Below are positions 19,152 to 30,828 of a DNA stretch of 64,000 nucleotides, in pieces (positions within the stretch are counted from its first letter, which is position 1; every line of letters begins with the position of its first letter). Source of the DNA: Clytia hemisphaerica (lineage: Eukaryota; Cnidaria; Hydrozoa; Leptothecata; Clytiidae); the NCBI GenBank assembly GCA_902728285.1, contig CACVBU010000791.1, positions 1 to 64,000 on the forward strand. The letters run 5' to 3'. A program made the translations under genes and the position numbers. The notes under the pieces were generated by a model. The model worked only from the letters and a program-made list of their open reading frames with translations, was not told the DNA's origin and searched no databases.

Positions 19152-22129
19152 AATACCCGTCAGAGGCGATTCCCGGCGGGACAAGGGGGGGGGGGTTGGA
19201 AACTGGGGTGGTGGATGATCTCAACTTTCTGATGATTAGTTTTGAGTGGTCAAAATTGCAGGAAGTAAAAAAATTATCTCAAATAAAAAGGGTATAGTAT
19301 CCCTTTTCTCCTATAGCAAATTCTACCTAACTTAAAAATTAATCATCAGAAAATTAGCCAACGATTCAGATACATTTGCTTATGTTGTCATAGGTGCTTC
19401 TTTATGAAAAGTTTGAATTGATCAAAGGAAATTTTTTGTGATAGACTGAGTAAACCAATACTCTTTAAAGCAATGATGTTATCGAAAATCTGTTAATATG
19501 ATATCAGTACATGTTTGATTCTGGATAAAATTAACTTTGTAATTAAGGATTGAAGCTTAACTATGTTGGAAATATGCAATTAAGGTCATCCCACCACCCC
19601 GTCCATTCTTATGTAAGTTTTCTGACGTTTATTATATTATTTATTCCTATTTTTTATATTTATCATTTTTCTTCTGTTTTTCATAATTATTAGATTTTTT
19701 AAAATTATTATATTCAGAACAAAGTAATATTTCTACCATTTTTTAATAGGCTTTTGTTAATTGTTTTATTATTTTCTTGTATTCTTTTTGTTATTCATTT
19801 GCCTACTCAAAAATCAAAAAGACTGTCACAGAGTTAAAAAATAGACAATATGGAAAAAATAGGAATGAAAAAATATGGAAGTACATTGCAAGTGAATTGA
19901 TTCATCATCTATATATGTATGCATTTTGGTTGATATTATAAGGATAATTATTGAAACGTTGAATAGTGGTATAAGTGGATATATATTTCTATTTTGGAAT
20001 TATTACAATTGATGTAATCGCTTATCCTAATGCAGCTTGAATTCATTGAATCTCAAAATATCCTAAATCGTCGTCATTTTCAGTCTTTATTAACAAAGAG
20101 TCGAATGGTTTCGAAAATTTTCATTACAATCACCAACATTCGATACAATCGCCAACATCGATACTGCAAAATATGCGCTTAAAGTCATTGTATCATATTA
20201 TCGTTTCATCCGATTTCCACAATATGCTGTATTTGCTCATTGGAAACATTAAATTTTATGATTTTTCAGCATTTCTATAGTAAATCAACTGTCGCGCTCA
20301 GCCACCAACCGACCATTGATAATACAAAAATAACAATTCTTATCGCGATTTCCATGATTCCACTGTGACTTCTTCGACGTACGTATCCTGACTTGACCTC
20401 AATCTTCGAAATGTCTGGTGATTTGTTCCTGTTGGAAAAAAAAAACGTTTTGGTATGTAAACTTTGTATGGTTTGATTACTCGAAATGTGACATTTGTGT
20501 AAACGAAACACTGAAAACTAATTTTTATTATTTTGGAAGCCGGAAATCCACCGGATGTGAAAAAAAGCCAAATTTGCACAATACTTGTAAATTTGTAAAT
20601 TGCTAGCTATTTTCTATGAGCTATGTACTATCGAAATTTTGGAATTACGAATACTTGGAAATATAATTTTTAGATTCATGAAATCCAAACTCAAGTTACC
20701 CGTTTTTGCCCCTGTACTAACCTGTATTTCCCTGTTCATTAAAAACGAAGGCAGATTTTCGGCTAGAATGAAAGAAAACTTTTCTACGAATTGCTTGGAA
20801 TCTCGAGTCTTGTCTTTTCAAGTTCAAAATATTTGATATTTTCGACCGGAAATGACGTAAAATTTTACCTTGCCTTGCCTTTTATGTTATTAATTTTCCA
20901 CATTCCTCTTCAAGATTTAATTGTGTGTATTTTTCCAAAGATTTCAATGTTCTTTTCTTCTTCGTCTTATTTAAAGCGAAATTTTCGACTTCTAGTCGTC
21001 TTGTTTTTACATTGCAAACGCATTTTTAGCCTTAATAGAGGGCTTTTGGATTTTTTTGTACTAAAAGATTTCCGTAGTGCGGGTTGCCTTTTTTCGATTC
21101 ACTTCCTCAGTAGTCTTGATAAAGCGACCACGCTAATGCCCTTCCCTCCAAAGGAAGGTGATGGATAGGTGGATAGGTACTGAATAATTCTTTCAATGAA
21201 CTCAAATGAGAACTTCAAAATTTCCATGAAAAGAAGCTCTTGAGGCACTCAATTATTTAGTAGAACAGTCTAAAACATAGTGCTTTTAGTCAAATAAAAA
21301 AGTGTAAAAATCTAAATTTTCTCCTGTCGGCACAAACCATGATTGCGCCTCTTCACTCAGTCACTAACCTTTGCTTCCTCTATGCTATCTGTAAGTCGAA
21401 ATTAGATCGCTCGTCTGATGAAGATAACAGTTGAAAAATGAAAGTTATGACAGGTTATCCCTTGCTTTCTTATATTCGTAGATCTTGTCTTTTGATCGTA
21501 TACTGACGTCGGTATATTTTAGAACTTCGGGAACTATCAGATGGTACCAATCATTTTCGTTTACTTTGACTTTTGAAAATAAGCTATTTCTCTACCCCTT
21601 ATTTTCCCTTGCAGTTTTGCCTATGGCGTCACTATTTTGGTCATAAAAAGTTTTCCCGGGCCTTATCCACGTCCTCCCTCTCAAAAATATCTTGTAATAT
21701 ACTGTTCTTTGGAATAGACTAAAAATGGCTAGGTCGTAGAAAAGGTGTTAAGGCCAAGGCTTGGCCCCCTACTATTACGAATTAGGCATAACATAAATTC
21801 TAAAAATTGTCGGTGACGGTATTTGGAGTTTATTTTGTCTGGTATTCTATAGTATTTCGGGAAAACATTGCCGGTAATTCGGTATTGAGTACCCCTTAAT
21901 AATCAGCACTGATTGGTTAATTTGGCTCGATTACATCGTAGTTCTGAGATTGGACAAGAAACTTTTGGGTTGTAACGAGCAAGCATGGCATTTAGTGGCA
22001 AACACCATCTTTTTGGTTAATTCCGTATGAAACATTGCATCATGAGTATCAGAAAGTTCTCTATAAAGAAGAATTTTATTTCACGCTCGGACGTAAATTT
22101 TTTTTGGTGATACGGCGCCCTATTTTAGC
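19152..22129. other. non-coding intergenic region
   Basis: Opens with a run of eleven or so G at about 19185. The rest is AT-rich with only short open frames (longest about 125 codons at 20791-21168), none with recognisable protein character. No repeat was resolved apart from weak local similarity. Confidence 0.5.
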
Positions 22130-22521
22130 TACCTTATCGGCCCTTTTTACGCCGGCCCTTGTTGGCGTTATTTTTGGGCTCGTGGCGTAATAAGGGCTAG
22201 TGTTAAAAGGGCTGGTGTAAAAAAGGGCCAAAATTTTGCAATTCTTACCTAAAAGCGGCGTTAGTTTTATATCTAAAACTTTTACGAAAACCAATGATTT
22301 TCAATGGAATTTTCAAGAGTTTAATAACGAAAGATGACATTTTAATGTAAATTTTAGGTAATACTTACTATTTTGAAGCCTGAATAGCCATTTTTACAAG
22401 TTTTGGCGTTATTTACGGGCTTGATTGGCGTAAGCCCAAAATTAGGCTGTGGCGGAATAAGGACCGGCGTAAAAGGGGCCAGCGTTGAATAATTGCTGGC
22501 GTAAAAAGGGCCGATAAGGTA
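22130..22521. mobile_element. MITE family B, complete copy
   Basis: Begins TACCTTATCGGCCCTTTTTA and ends with the near-perfect inverse complement (TAAAAAGGGCCGATAAGGTA), giving about 27-bp terminal inverted repeats. The outermost TA on each side can be read as the duplicated target, as in Tc1/mariner-like MITEs. Inside the ends are further inverted blocks rich in GGCGTAA and GGGCC. It has no coding potential. A truncated relative lies at 10543-10942. Confidence 0.8.
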
Positions 22522-23103
22522 AATCAAGCCTTTCCAAATGTGCGTGGTACTGATAAAAACGAGAAGGCTTCGTTGGCGAATCTTGTATATTTCTACTTCA
22601 TTTCAAACGAATCTCATTGAACAATACTACGGTGATATATTTTTCTTAGAGCATTCCATTTCAAAATTACCAAGATAATAATGATTTTCACTGATTTAGG
22701 GCATTTTTATCAAAAAGTTAAGAAGTTTTTAAATTTTAAAATCTTGAAAATTAAGCCTTCCACTCCTTGGGATGCTGTACTCAGGTCCTGTGATTAGATG
22801 GCTGGTTTTAAAAACATACTAATTTATTGTTTTCAGGAAAATATATATGTCGAATGGTTAGAAATAAGGAATTCCAATTTATGAACGTTATAAAACATTA
22901 AAATTCAAGATAGCGGCGTAAAATTTGTCTTAGAAGAAGTCAGAATGTTTTGAAATTAAATTTCTTCCTGGTTGCTTTATGTATTCGTGTAAATTTTACT
23001 TTTGAAAATCTTTGACACGTCAAATAAAAGCGAATTGTAAAATAAGTTTTTGACGTCAAATATTTTTCTTCGTTTGCATTTGGCTTTTGGAAGTTGTGGA
23101 ATT
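22522..23103. other. non-coding upstream region of ADAM gene
   Basis: AT-rich, no frame of note. It should contain distal promoter sequence of the ADAM gene, but no specific site is recognised. Confidence 0.4.
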
Positions 23104-23110
23104 TATAAAA
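23104..23110 (+). promoter_or_regulatory. possible TATA box of ADAM gene
   Basis: TATAAAA, 84 nt upstream of the ATG at 23194. Position and sequence suit a core promoter with a short 5' leader, but AT-rich DNA gives such matches by chance. Confidence 0.3.
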
Positions 23111-23193
23111 TCAAAAGAAAACTTTCTACTTTTTGCTGCAACAACTTATCTCGGATGGACAAGCAAATATAACTAAATATCCATATTTTTACA

Positions 23194-24277
23194 ATGGTCA
23201 AGCCAGCATACCAACTTTTGTTTATCACTTTGGTGGCTTCCATAATCGGGAATCAATGGACCACTGCTGCTACGATAGGTTTATACCATGGTACCATTGG
23301 ATACAAACAGAATAGATGCTTGCATATTCATAACCGTACCCAACACTTGGTTCATGCTACCCTTGAATCGAACACTATAAATGAAACGTTGTTTTTTGTT
23401 GAAGCGACTGGCCACTCGAAGACTAATCCTAAGCGTAAGTTCCGGAATAAAGCACGACAAAATTCATATCTTTCTCCACGATTCTTCTTTGGATTAGCTA
23501 ACGAACGAATCGATGCTGAAATGAGTTTAATCCCGGACAAAAATCACGGTGGATATTTCATCTATTTAACTTGTCGGCATAGATTTGCTAAAAAACGAGT
23601 TTTGGTCGTTTTTGAAGCAGCGGTTGAATCTTATCATTCACCCGAAAACTGCTTATATCCTGTCACAAAACAAACAGAATTTACAATAGGTCGTTCCAAA
23701 ACAACTGACCGCACTCATCCCGTTTCTATCAAAGGAAGCCGTAGAGACTCAACCATAAAAGATACTAACCCATCTCTGGACTTGGATTTTGACCGTGAGA
23801 AACACCAAGGACAAAATACCGATTCAGCAAATCCAAAATTTATTAAAGAATTTAAGACGGGAAAAACAATGCAACGAAAACGCAGAGAAACATCGGAGAG
23901 AGACGATTCAAAGTTATACAGACCACGCCGGAATGTGAACTTGGAACCAGAGACTAGAGGACCATTTTATATCAAGCTTTTTATTCTTATGGATACCAAG
24001 TTATATGACATGTACGATGGCAAAAGGGATGACAAAGTATTCAAAGCAAGGATACAAAAGATAGTTGACTACGCAAATACTGTTTACAGAAAATACAACA
24101 TCCGCATGTCAATAGCCAAGTTTTTAGATCCACCAAATGACCACCAAGTACAATTCACCTCAAATTCAGGAGATTACCTTTCGCGCATCTCATTACACTT
24201 TGCAAGTACACGGAAAAATAAGTCATTCAAAGAAATAGATCACCTCCACTTTTTCACTGGTCACCATTTTGATGATG
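23194..24277 (+). CDS. ADAM exon 1: signal peptide, prodomain, start of protease
   Basis: Starts at the ATG with an A at -3 and G at +4, which gives a good hydrophobic leader. The methionine frame at 23133 is in another frame and lacks support. It ends at GATGATG|GTAAGT in phase 1. It encodes the prodomain, the furin site and FYIKLFILMD, the usual first strand of the reprolysin domain. Confidence 0.9.
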
Positions 24278-27200
24278 GTAAGTTCATTCATTCAATCTAT
24301 TTACATGCTTTTTCTAAGAACAACTTCTAAGAACAGGTAAGCTTGAAGGTCTATTTCGGCCGGAGCCCTACAACAAATCTAAAATGACCCTGTATATTTC
24401 AAAAATAGCCAAGCGTCTTCAATTTTAAGCTTTTTAAGTCTACCACTGAATAAAGTAAGCATAAAAATTACATTTTCAGAGAATTAAAGCCTGGAAATCG
24501 GCAAATAAGAACAAAGCCTCAACCAAAATTTAATGTTTCTTATACAGAAGCGTGTTATACAGCATAGAGCTTTCTATACCATGTGAAGTCAAAGAATGAA
24601 AGACAGTCTTTGGGATTTTAAGGAAGTACATAATCAGAAAGTATATACCAGGTGTAATAAATATTCTAAAAAAAGTCTAAAATAATACTTATATGTCCGA
24701 TTAAGTATGAAAAAGCAGTTTACACAATTTTTAACCATAAAAAAACGAAGAACTAACCATTGACTTCCAAGCCCGAAGGGCTGGACTCGAGATTCCTGGA
24801 TGGGAAATGAAGCCACTTATTTCCCATCCAGAACGTCAGTGCATAGTTTTTACACAAACGCCAGATTGAAAGCAAAATTCGTCACTAGATTTAAAAAAAA
24901 TACATTCCTCAAAAACAAAGGAACCACTAGCTACAATCGGTCGTCATGATTAAGGTGCGTTTTTGGATGTTTTAACAACTTCGGCCAAGATTTTTGATGC
25001 GTATTTAACGAACGAACTCACAAAATAAGTTTACATATTTAATCTCAATATTCAATCTAAAGAAATTACACCAACCCAAAGTCCCGAGGTCCCAAAGTCC
25101 CAAAATATCAAATTTTTGATTAAAAATTACACTAATATCTGAAGTCCCGAATTGAAATATATCAAAACTCTACCAGAAAAAAAAATTAAACCAAACTAAA
25201 GTCCCGAAGTCCTGAATTGAAATATATCAAATTTCTGAGGAAATAAATCACGCCAACCCAAAGTTCCGAAATATTAAATTTCTGAAAAAAAATATTACAC
25301 CAGAACATTGACGTATAATGTCTTTAAAAATATTTACTTGTGATAGTTGTTAGTTACATGAAGGTATTGCGTGGATGAAGAGGTGGGTTGGGCGTTCAAA
25401 AAAAAAAAAGCGAAGTAGAGCTAATGGATAAAACAGACAAGGGTGTGATTTTCACAAAGAGAAGGGGTGGAAATATATGAAAAGGTGTGAAGTGAAACTC
25501 AAGTAGAAAGAGGGCCGGAGGAAATGACTGATTGATTGAATTTGATGGGCAGGGATGAGATTGATGAAATCTCGGATAAAATAAACAAGGGTGTAATTTG
25601 AAACTCATGTGGAAAGAGGGACAGGTTTAGTGAATGATAAATTGAACACAAGGAGACAGGGATGAAATTGATGACAAAAACAAGGGTGTGATTTTCACAC
25701 AAAGAACGAGTGGAAATCTCTATCAAAAGGGGTGGGGTGAAAGAGGAGCAGAGTGATGAATGATAGATTGAACACAGTGGGAGAGGGGTGAGATTATGAA
25801 ATGGAGCAAAGACACAAAGAGGAAAACTATTGGCATAAAACTCAAGTAAAAAGACAGAGGTATACACGAAGACAGGGGTGAGATAGATGCAAAGAAAGGG
25901 GGAGATAGGGGTGGGACAGATGTAAAGGGATGTGGCGGAGATATTACAAAAGGAGTAGGGGTAAAAACAACTTAAATAAGACGAGACGGGGTGAATAGAT
26001 TTCTCTCTCAGAAATTTGATATATTTCAATTAGGCGAGACCAATTTAATTTGTTGTTCTACGGACAGATCGTTAGAAAAATATGGGTCGGTCGGTCGGCA
26101 GAATAAGAATAATTTTTTCATTTATCAGGGCTGGTAAGGTACCGAGAAAGTAAGACAACAAATGTCAATACAGTGCTTATGGACATAAGTCAATGTATAT
26201 TTCAATTTGTTAAAATTTTTTTTTTTAAACACACTACCGCCAGTTTCATGCTTTTAATGCGACTATCAGGTATAAAATTCCTCTGTACAAGATGGTATAA
26301 ATACTTATTCTATAAAAAAGTAAAAATGTAAAAAGTTCAAAAAAAGTGATTAAAAATGCTCTTGGGAGATACAAAACAATAAAAAGGTAAAATTACGGTA
26401 GTTATTAGTCTGGAGGGGTCAGAGCCCTTGAAGGGACATAAAAGTAGTAAAATGTAAACATTGCGCGAACCACGGGTCATTAAAGAGAACAATTAAAATC
26501 ACGTGTCCAAAACAAACTTTTAAACAATTGAACAATCAAAATTAGCTATATTTGGGTTGATTTTTTATTTTGCCATGTGACATTTAATTTGATTTGGTAT
26601 CCGCACAATTTGTTTACAAATTTCGCAAGTAGTGTTACGTCCCTTTAAAACAAATTTTCAGTCGATGATGGCTTTATATCCTTGGTCGTGTTCACACTAC
26701 AGACCTTCCTTAATAAAAATGTAGTTAGGAGAATCTTTTGTTGACTACAATACAGAACGTGCATTTAACAAAGAGTCGAACGCGTAGTATTGTAATTTTT
26801 AATCGATCTTCCTTAATTAAGAGTCGTAACCTCTATTGTCTTAAGGGTAGGGTAGAGGCTTCCCTTAAAACAAAAGATTTTATTAAGGAAGCATAAACAA
26901 AGAATGCGTGCAGTGAACAAAAAGTTTTACGATTTCAAAAACGAATGAACTGAGGAAAAAATTAGAAATAGTGCAAACGGTGTTGTTGATGTGTAAGATG
27001 AATGCAGTTAATGAGTAAAACCATTAGAACAATTATGTTTGCGGGTTTTAAGTGATGTATGGATACCAATATCAACCAATCACAGGTGAAATCGAAACTC
27101 TCAATAAAAAATCAACCAATGAGAAGCATTAAGCAAAATCAATTACCGTGTTATAATAGATCTCGTGAACCTACAAAGAACTGTAATAAACCAGTGTATT

Positions 27201-29556
27201 CATCCATCATAAATCTCTTTGTTTAACTTTGATAGATTTAATTAAGGAAACCTTCCAGTGTGAACGCGCCCCTTATTTCTATTTTCCTTCAGATGTAATT
27301 GGGAAAGCGTACTATCGATCAATGTGTGCACCCTCCACCTCAGTGAGCTTTTCATCTGACTCGCCACATTGGGACGTGCAACGGACGGCCTCTATTTTTG
27401 TGCACGAGATAGGTCACAGTCTTGGTATGGTTCATGATGACCCTACCAATTGTGTTTGCAAACATTCTAGAGGTTGCATCATGGCTTCATATATTGTAAC
27501 ACCGGCGCCAAGATATTTTTCGGATTGTAGCGAAGAGGGACTTTTTAAGTAAGTATATGATGAAGTTGGTATTTGTAGACATTAAAGATTAGGGAAAAGT
27601 ATATTGTGAAACTTGAGCGGCTTATGATTTTACTGTGGGTAGCTAAATCAGATTGATGTTATTAAAGCCATCTCTATAAAAGAGATAAATAGATACAGTT
27701 TTCTTGCTGATATATAATGTTTTGAATCTTTTTCGATATTGTCATTATTCACACTCTAATTCACATTTCAAAATTTCCGTCAATTATTGATATTTTATGG
27801 GTTTTGATAATGTACTATAATGGCTTGATTTATTTTCAGGTATCTGGACTCATGGAGAAGTCAATGCCTTCGGGGAGATGGTTCTCCTGTTCCAGAAGAA
27901 CGATTAGTACCCAGGCCCAAGCCGGTGTGCGGAGACGGGAAATTAGATAAAAATGAAGAATGTGACTGTGGAATCCCAGGTTTTTGTATGAATCCATGCT
28001 GTAACCCTTACACGTGCAAACTAACCAAAGGCTCGGAATGCTATGAGGGTGGATGCTGTAAGCACTGCAAGTTGAAGACAAAAGGTACCGTTTGCCGACA
28101 ATCCTTTGATGACTGTGATCTTCCCGATATGTGCAACGGTCAATCGCCAATTTGTTCCAACCTTCACAAGGAAGATGGAACTGCGTGTATTTACAGTGGA
28201 AAATGTCGTGGAGGAAAATGTAAATCAAGGACAGTACAATGCGAACGTATTTTCGGTAAAGGTACCATGAACGGACCTTACACTTGTTATACTCGTATCA
28301 ATAAAGTTGGTAAAGATTTTGGTAATTGCGGTAACAAAGGATCAGTATATAAAGCGTGTTCGCAGGCAGATGCTGAATGTGGCAAACTACAGTGTAAATC
28401 ACCAACTGTCAATGTAATGCCGATAAGTGGGTGGAGAACCGGTTATGTAGAATTGAACTTGAAATATGGCAATGGAAAATGTAAAAGTGCTTCGTTTGGA
28501 TACGGTGGCCTTGGCGAAGGAGATCCAAGTGAGTCTTCCTAAAAAAAAACTTTTGAATGGAAAATGCACACGTTCCCAATGCGAGTAGTCAATCCATCAA
28601 TTAGACTATGCTTTTTCCGTATACCACCATAACGCCCTACCGCTATATTTTCCCGCCTTTACTATCACTGTAACGGACGATAACATCGTCTATCCATCAA
28701 CATGTTAACAGTGAGGTCTTATTAACTCGAACCTCGATGTTAAGTTGCCTTAACTCAAACAAGTTTTCTAGTCCCTTCAGTTAAACAATGCCTTATAAAC
28801 CTTAAACTCCATAGCTCGAAATTTCCTTAGTTCCAACAGATTTTTGTTCCCCGTGAGTGTACGAGTTATGGACACTCCACTGTACCTTATCGGGGAATGG
28901 CGCGTGCTGCCTTACTATTACAGTACATTCAGTAGAAAACATGATAATTATCACATTAGAAATCCATCAGCTACTTATTCAACAAAAAGATAATTTTTTG
29001 TTCTTTCTTATTTTTAGCGATGGTGTTAGATTATACACCATGTGGGGAAGGAAAGCATTGTCTCAACAGAAGATGTGTAAATAGCAACGGAGTTTTCAAT
29101 ACCTTATGCTCAAAATGCCCTTCCACGAGAGGTTGGTGTACCAATAAAGGAACGTGTCAGTGTAATCCGGAATGGGATGGTCTCGAATGTCAATTAACCA
29201 TCCAAGAAGCTAAACTAAAAGCCGAAGAGGAGTTTCGAATTCGGAAAGCAATGGAGAAACTTAACCAAACTATTCCGCAAGGCAACCAGAATAAGAATTA
29301 CTTTTCAACAATTAATGCTGCCAACCAAGCTAAACTTGCAACAGATGATAAGCGTAAACAAAAAGATCAGGCTAAAGCCAAAGCAGATGCAGAGGCTAAG
29401 AGAAAACAAACCTTGCGCAAACAGGTATCAAGAGGGAAAAAAACATTTGAAGTGGTGACCGTCGTCAACGGTGAAAGAAGAATGTACATTCCTTCTCATT
29501 TTGTTGTCCTCCTATTGCCATTGTTTACAACTCTCATACAATGTTTGTTTTCATGA
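23194..29556 (+). CDS. ADAM metalloprotease-disintegrin, four exons, 855 aa
   Basis: Joined exons 23194-24277, 27293-27548, 27840-28528 and 29018-29556 total 2568 nt, exactly 856 codons with stop, and every junction keeps phase. The order is a signal peptide (about residues 1-26), prodomain, furin-type site RKRR at 228-231, a reprolysin domain with zinc site HEIGHSLGMVHD at 399-410 and a following CIMAS Met-turn, disintegrin domain from 477 (loop CDLPDMCNG, no RGD), ADAM cysteine-rich domain, an EGF-like module (WCTNKGTCQC), a charged helical stretch of about 80 residues, and a hydrophobic C-terminus. All catalytic residues are present, so an active sheddase or matrix protease is expected. 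There is no long cytoplasmic tail. Which ADAM subfamily it belongs to is not resolved. Confidence 0.92.
24765..24905 (+). repeat. structured repeat with hairpin, copy 1 (in ADAM intron 1)
   Basis: Shares with 39105-39245 the segment TTTTTACACAAAYGMCAGAT plus A/T-rich tail. Upstream it has a perfect 13-bp hairpin (arms 24796-24808 and 24819-24831, loop starting GAAGCC). A smaller hairpin AGCCC-GAA-GGGCT precedes it. The stem sequences differ between the two copies while pairing and loop are kept. Confidence 0.55.
25070..25315. repeat. degenerate ~60-bp tandem repeat in ADAM intron 1
   Basis: About four diverged units of the form AAAGTCCCGAAGTCC followed by AAATATATCAAATTTCTGA and an A-rich spacer ending ATTACACCAA. 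Confidence 0.6.
25386..26010. repeat. purine-rich degenerate minisatellite in ADAM intron 1
   Basis: The plus strand is strongly G/A biased and repeats blocks such as AAACTCAAGTAGAAAGA, GGGGTGGAAAT and TGATAGATTGAACACA with changes. The open frame on the other strand (25499-26029) is a by-product of the bias. It could form triplex-type DNA; that is inference. Confidence 0.5.
26690..27271. mobile_element. probable MITE family C in ADAM intron 1
   Basis: The left end GTGTTCACACTACAGACCTT and right end, read on the other strand, GCGTTCACACTGGAAGGTTT share about 30 bp of imperfect inverted repeat, both continuing TTCCTTAAT. The middle has no coding potential and further TTAAGGAA motifs. The target duplication is unclear. 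The right end lies only 21 bp from the acceptor of ADAM exon 2. Confidence 0.5.
27293..27548 (+). CDS. ADAM exon 2: zinc-binding catalytic core
   Basis: Acceptor TTTTCCTTCAG, donor GTAAGT. It enters in phase 1 and leaves in phase 2. It carries the complete HExxHxxGxxHD zinc site and the Met-turn segment CIMAS. Confidence 0.92.
27840..28528 (+). CDS. ADAM exon 3: disintegrin and cysteine-rich domains
   Basis: Acceptor TTTATTTTCAG, donor GTGAGT. It enters in phase 2 and leaves in phase 1. It is dense in cysteines: CGDGKLDKNEECDCG opens the disintegrin domain and RQSFDDCDLPDMCNG is the loop. It ends GLGEGDP, the standard ADAM lead into the next block. Confidence 0.92.
28529..29017 (+). other. 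ADAM intron 3
   Basis: 489-nt intron with GT and TTTTTAG borders; nothing else recognised inside. Confidence 0.8.
29018..29556 (+). CDS. ADAM exon 4: EGF-like module, charged helix, hydrophobic C-terminus
   Basis: Acceptor TTATTTTTAG; the first two bases complete a split threonine codon, giving TMVLDYTPCGEGKHC. The EGF-like module follows, then a lysine/alanine/glutamate-rich helix likely to be a coiled coil. The last 20 or so residues (SHFVVLLLPLFTTLIQCLF) are hydrophobic and end one residue before the stop. That pattern suits a GPI-anchor signal or a tail-less membrane anchor. Confidence 0.9.
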
Positions 29557-29576
29557 CTTTATACAATATGTAAAAT

Positions 29577-29582
29577 ATTAAA
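29577..29582 (+). terminator. probable polyadenylation signal of ADAM gene
   Basis: ATTAAA, 21 nt after the stop codon, the common variant hexamer. The very short 3' UTR it implies is unusual, so a downstream AATAAA-like site may be used instead. Confidence 0.4.
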
Positions 29583-30598
29583 GATTCATTTGTTTTTTAA
29601 TTTGTAAATATATCTTTCATACAATAATTCATATGCGTATACCGTTTTGTTTGTTTTTTGTGACTTCCTATATTTAAGATATTTTGAATGGAGAAGCACC
29701 GACAATGCACTTAGATTTCCACTTTCTACTGGAATATCTGAGAAATGAGCTCTAGAAAAGGGGGGGGCGTACGGGATATCGGTACATCGGTATTGGCCTT
29801 TTTTTAGATCGGTAAATCGGTATTACAGGAAAAAAATGATTGGTACTCGGTATTTCAAAATCATCTCGGTATCGGTAAAAGACCCATTTTTATGTCGGTA
29901 TTTCGGTATTTTCGGTCAACCATCGGTATCAAAGATCATGAGCCATTGCGCCCCAAGACCAAATTATGTGAGATAAATTTTAAAATCGTGCAATTTTTTT
30001 CACTCGCTTCACTCGCAATAAAGTTCTTTCACAATCTACCAATTCACTCTTCTCGAGATGCATAAATAAGCATTGCAGGCCTCGTTTTCAAATATTGTTG
30101 CCTAAGTAACTCAACGTCATTTGACATGTAATTATCTTTTGTAGATGTGCGTGCTTTTGTTTTAAAACTGATAACTTCCTTTTGGGAATGCATTTACGTC
30201 TACGTAAATTGAATGTTGAATGATTATTCTGCTTGCGAACGAGGCCAGCAATGCTTTCTCGAGAAGAGTGTATTTGGCGAACACAAAATTTAAAACAAAA
30301 AATTTAATTTTTTTTGCTCGCTTCGCTCGCACTAGCTTCTTCGATATCTTCTTGATAAGTATCAAATTCATGGTTTTTTTAGAGTTTATGTTATTTGGTT
30401 GACTTTCAAAAATTTTCTATTTGGCCAAAGCCTCCTTTACTATTCAAATATATGAACAATATGTTCTGAGCGCTGATCTACTAAATAATCCCTCCCTCAT
30501 ACGTAAATTAGTACAAATTAAGGAACACTCAGTGGCGCCGATTTGAAAAATCAATGCTGCAATTTTGATAAGGCAAGAGGTTAAGCCAGGGGTCTGCT

Positions 30599-30714
30599 TG
30601 TTGTATAAAGTATAATCATGAACTGGTCTTTCAAGTATAAACACGTGCATAAGTACAAAGTGCGCCGAGTAGGCAACTAACATAAGTATATACCGGGTTA
30701 CAAATTATACGACA
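30599..30714 (-). repeat. 3' LTR of BEL element 2
   Basis: 116 bp, TGTTGTATAAAG to TATACGACA, same as 36476-36591. Very short for the superfamily. Confidence 0.93.
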
Positions 30715-30728
30715 CTCCCCCACAGAAG
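30715..30728 (-). other. polypurine tract of BEL element 2
   Basis: CTCCCCCACAGAAG on the plus strand next to the LTR; on the element strand it is CTTCTGTGGGGGAG, ending at the 3' LTR. Confidence 0.65.
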
Positions 30729-30828
30729 TGAGAGACCCTAAAAATATCATAAGAAATATAGTTTCATAAGTCCATATAGACTATCAAATAAATGTCATAA
30801 ATCTATCAAAATATAAACAAAACACGAT

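Noticed and set aside
25499-26029. 176-codon minus-strand frame
   Set aside because: A product of the purine-biased plus strand; the translation is low-complexity S/P/F/L with no domain.
30530-30540. CAGTGGCGCCG as a left terminus of the family D hAT copy whose right end is at 37420
   Set aside because: The match to the family terminus stops after nine bases and the adjacent 8 bp (GGAACACT) do not match the right flank (CTGCTAGG).
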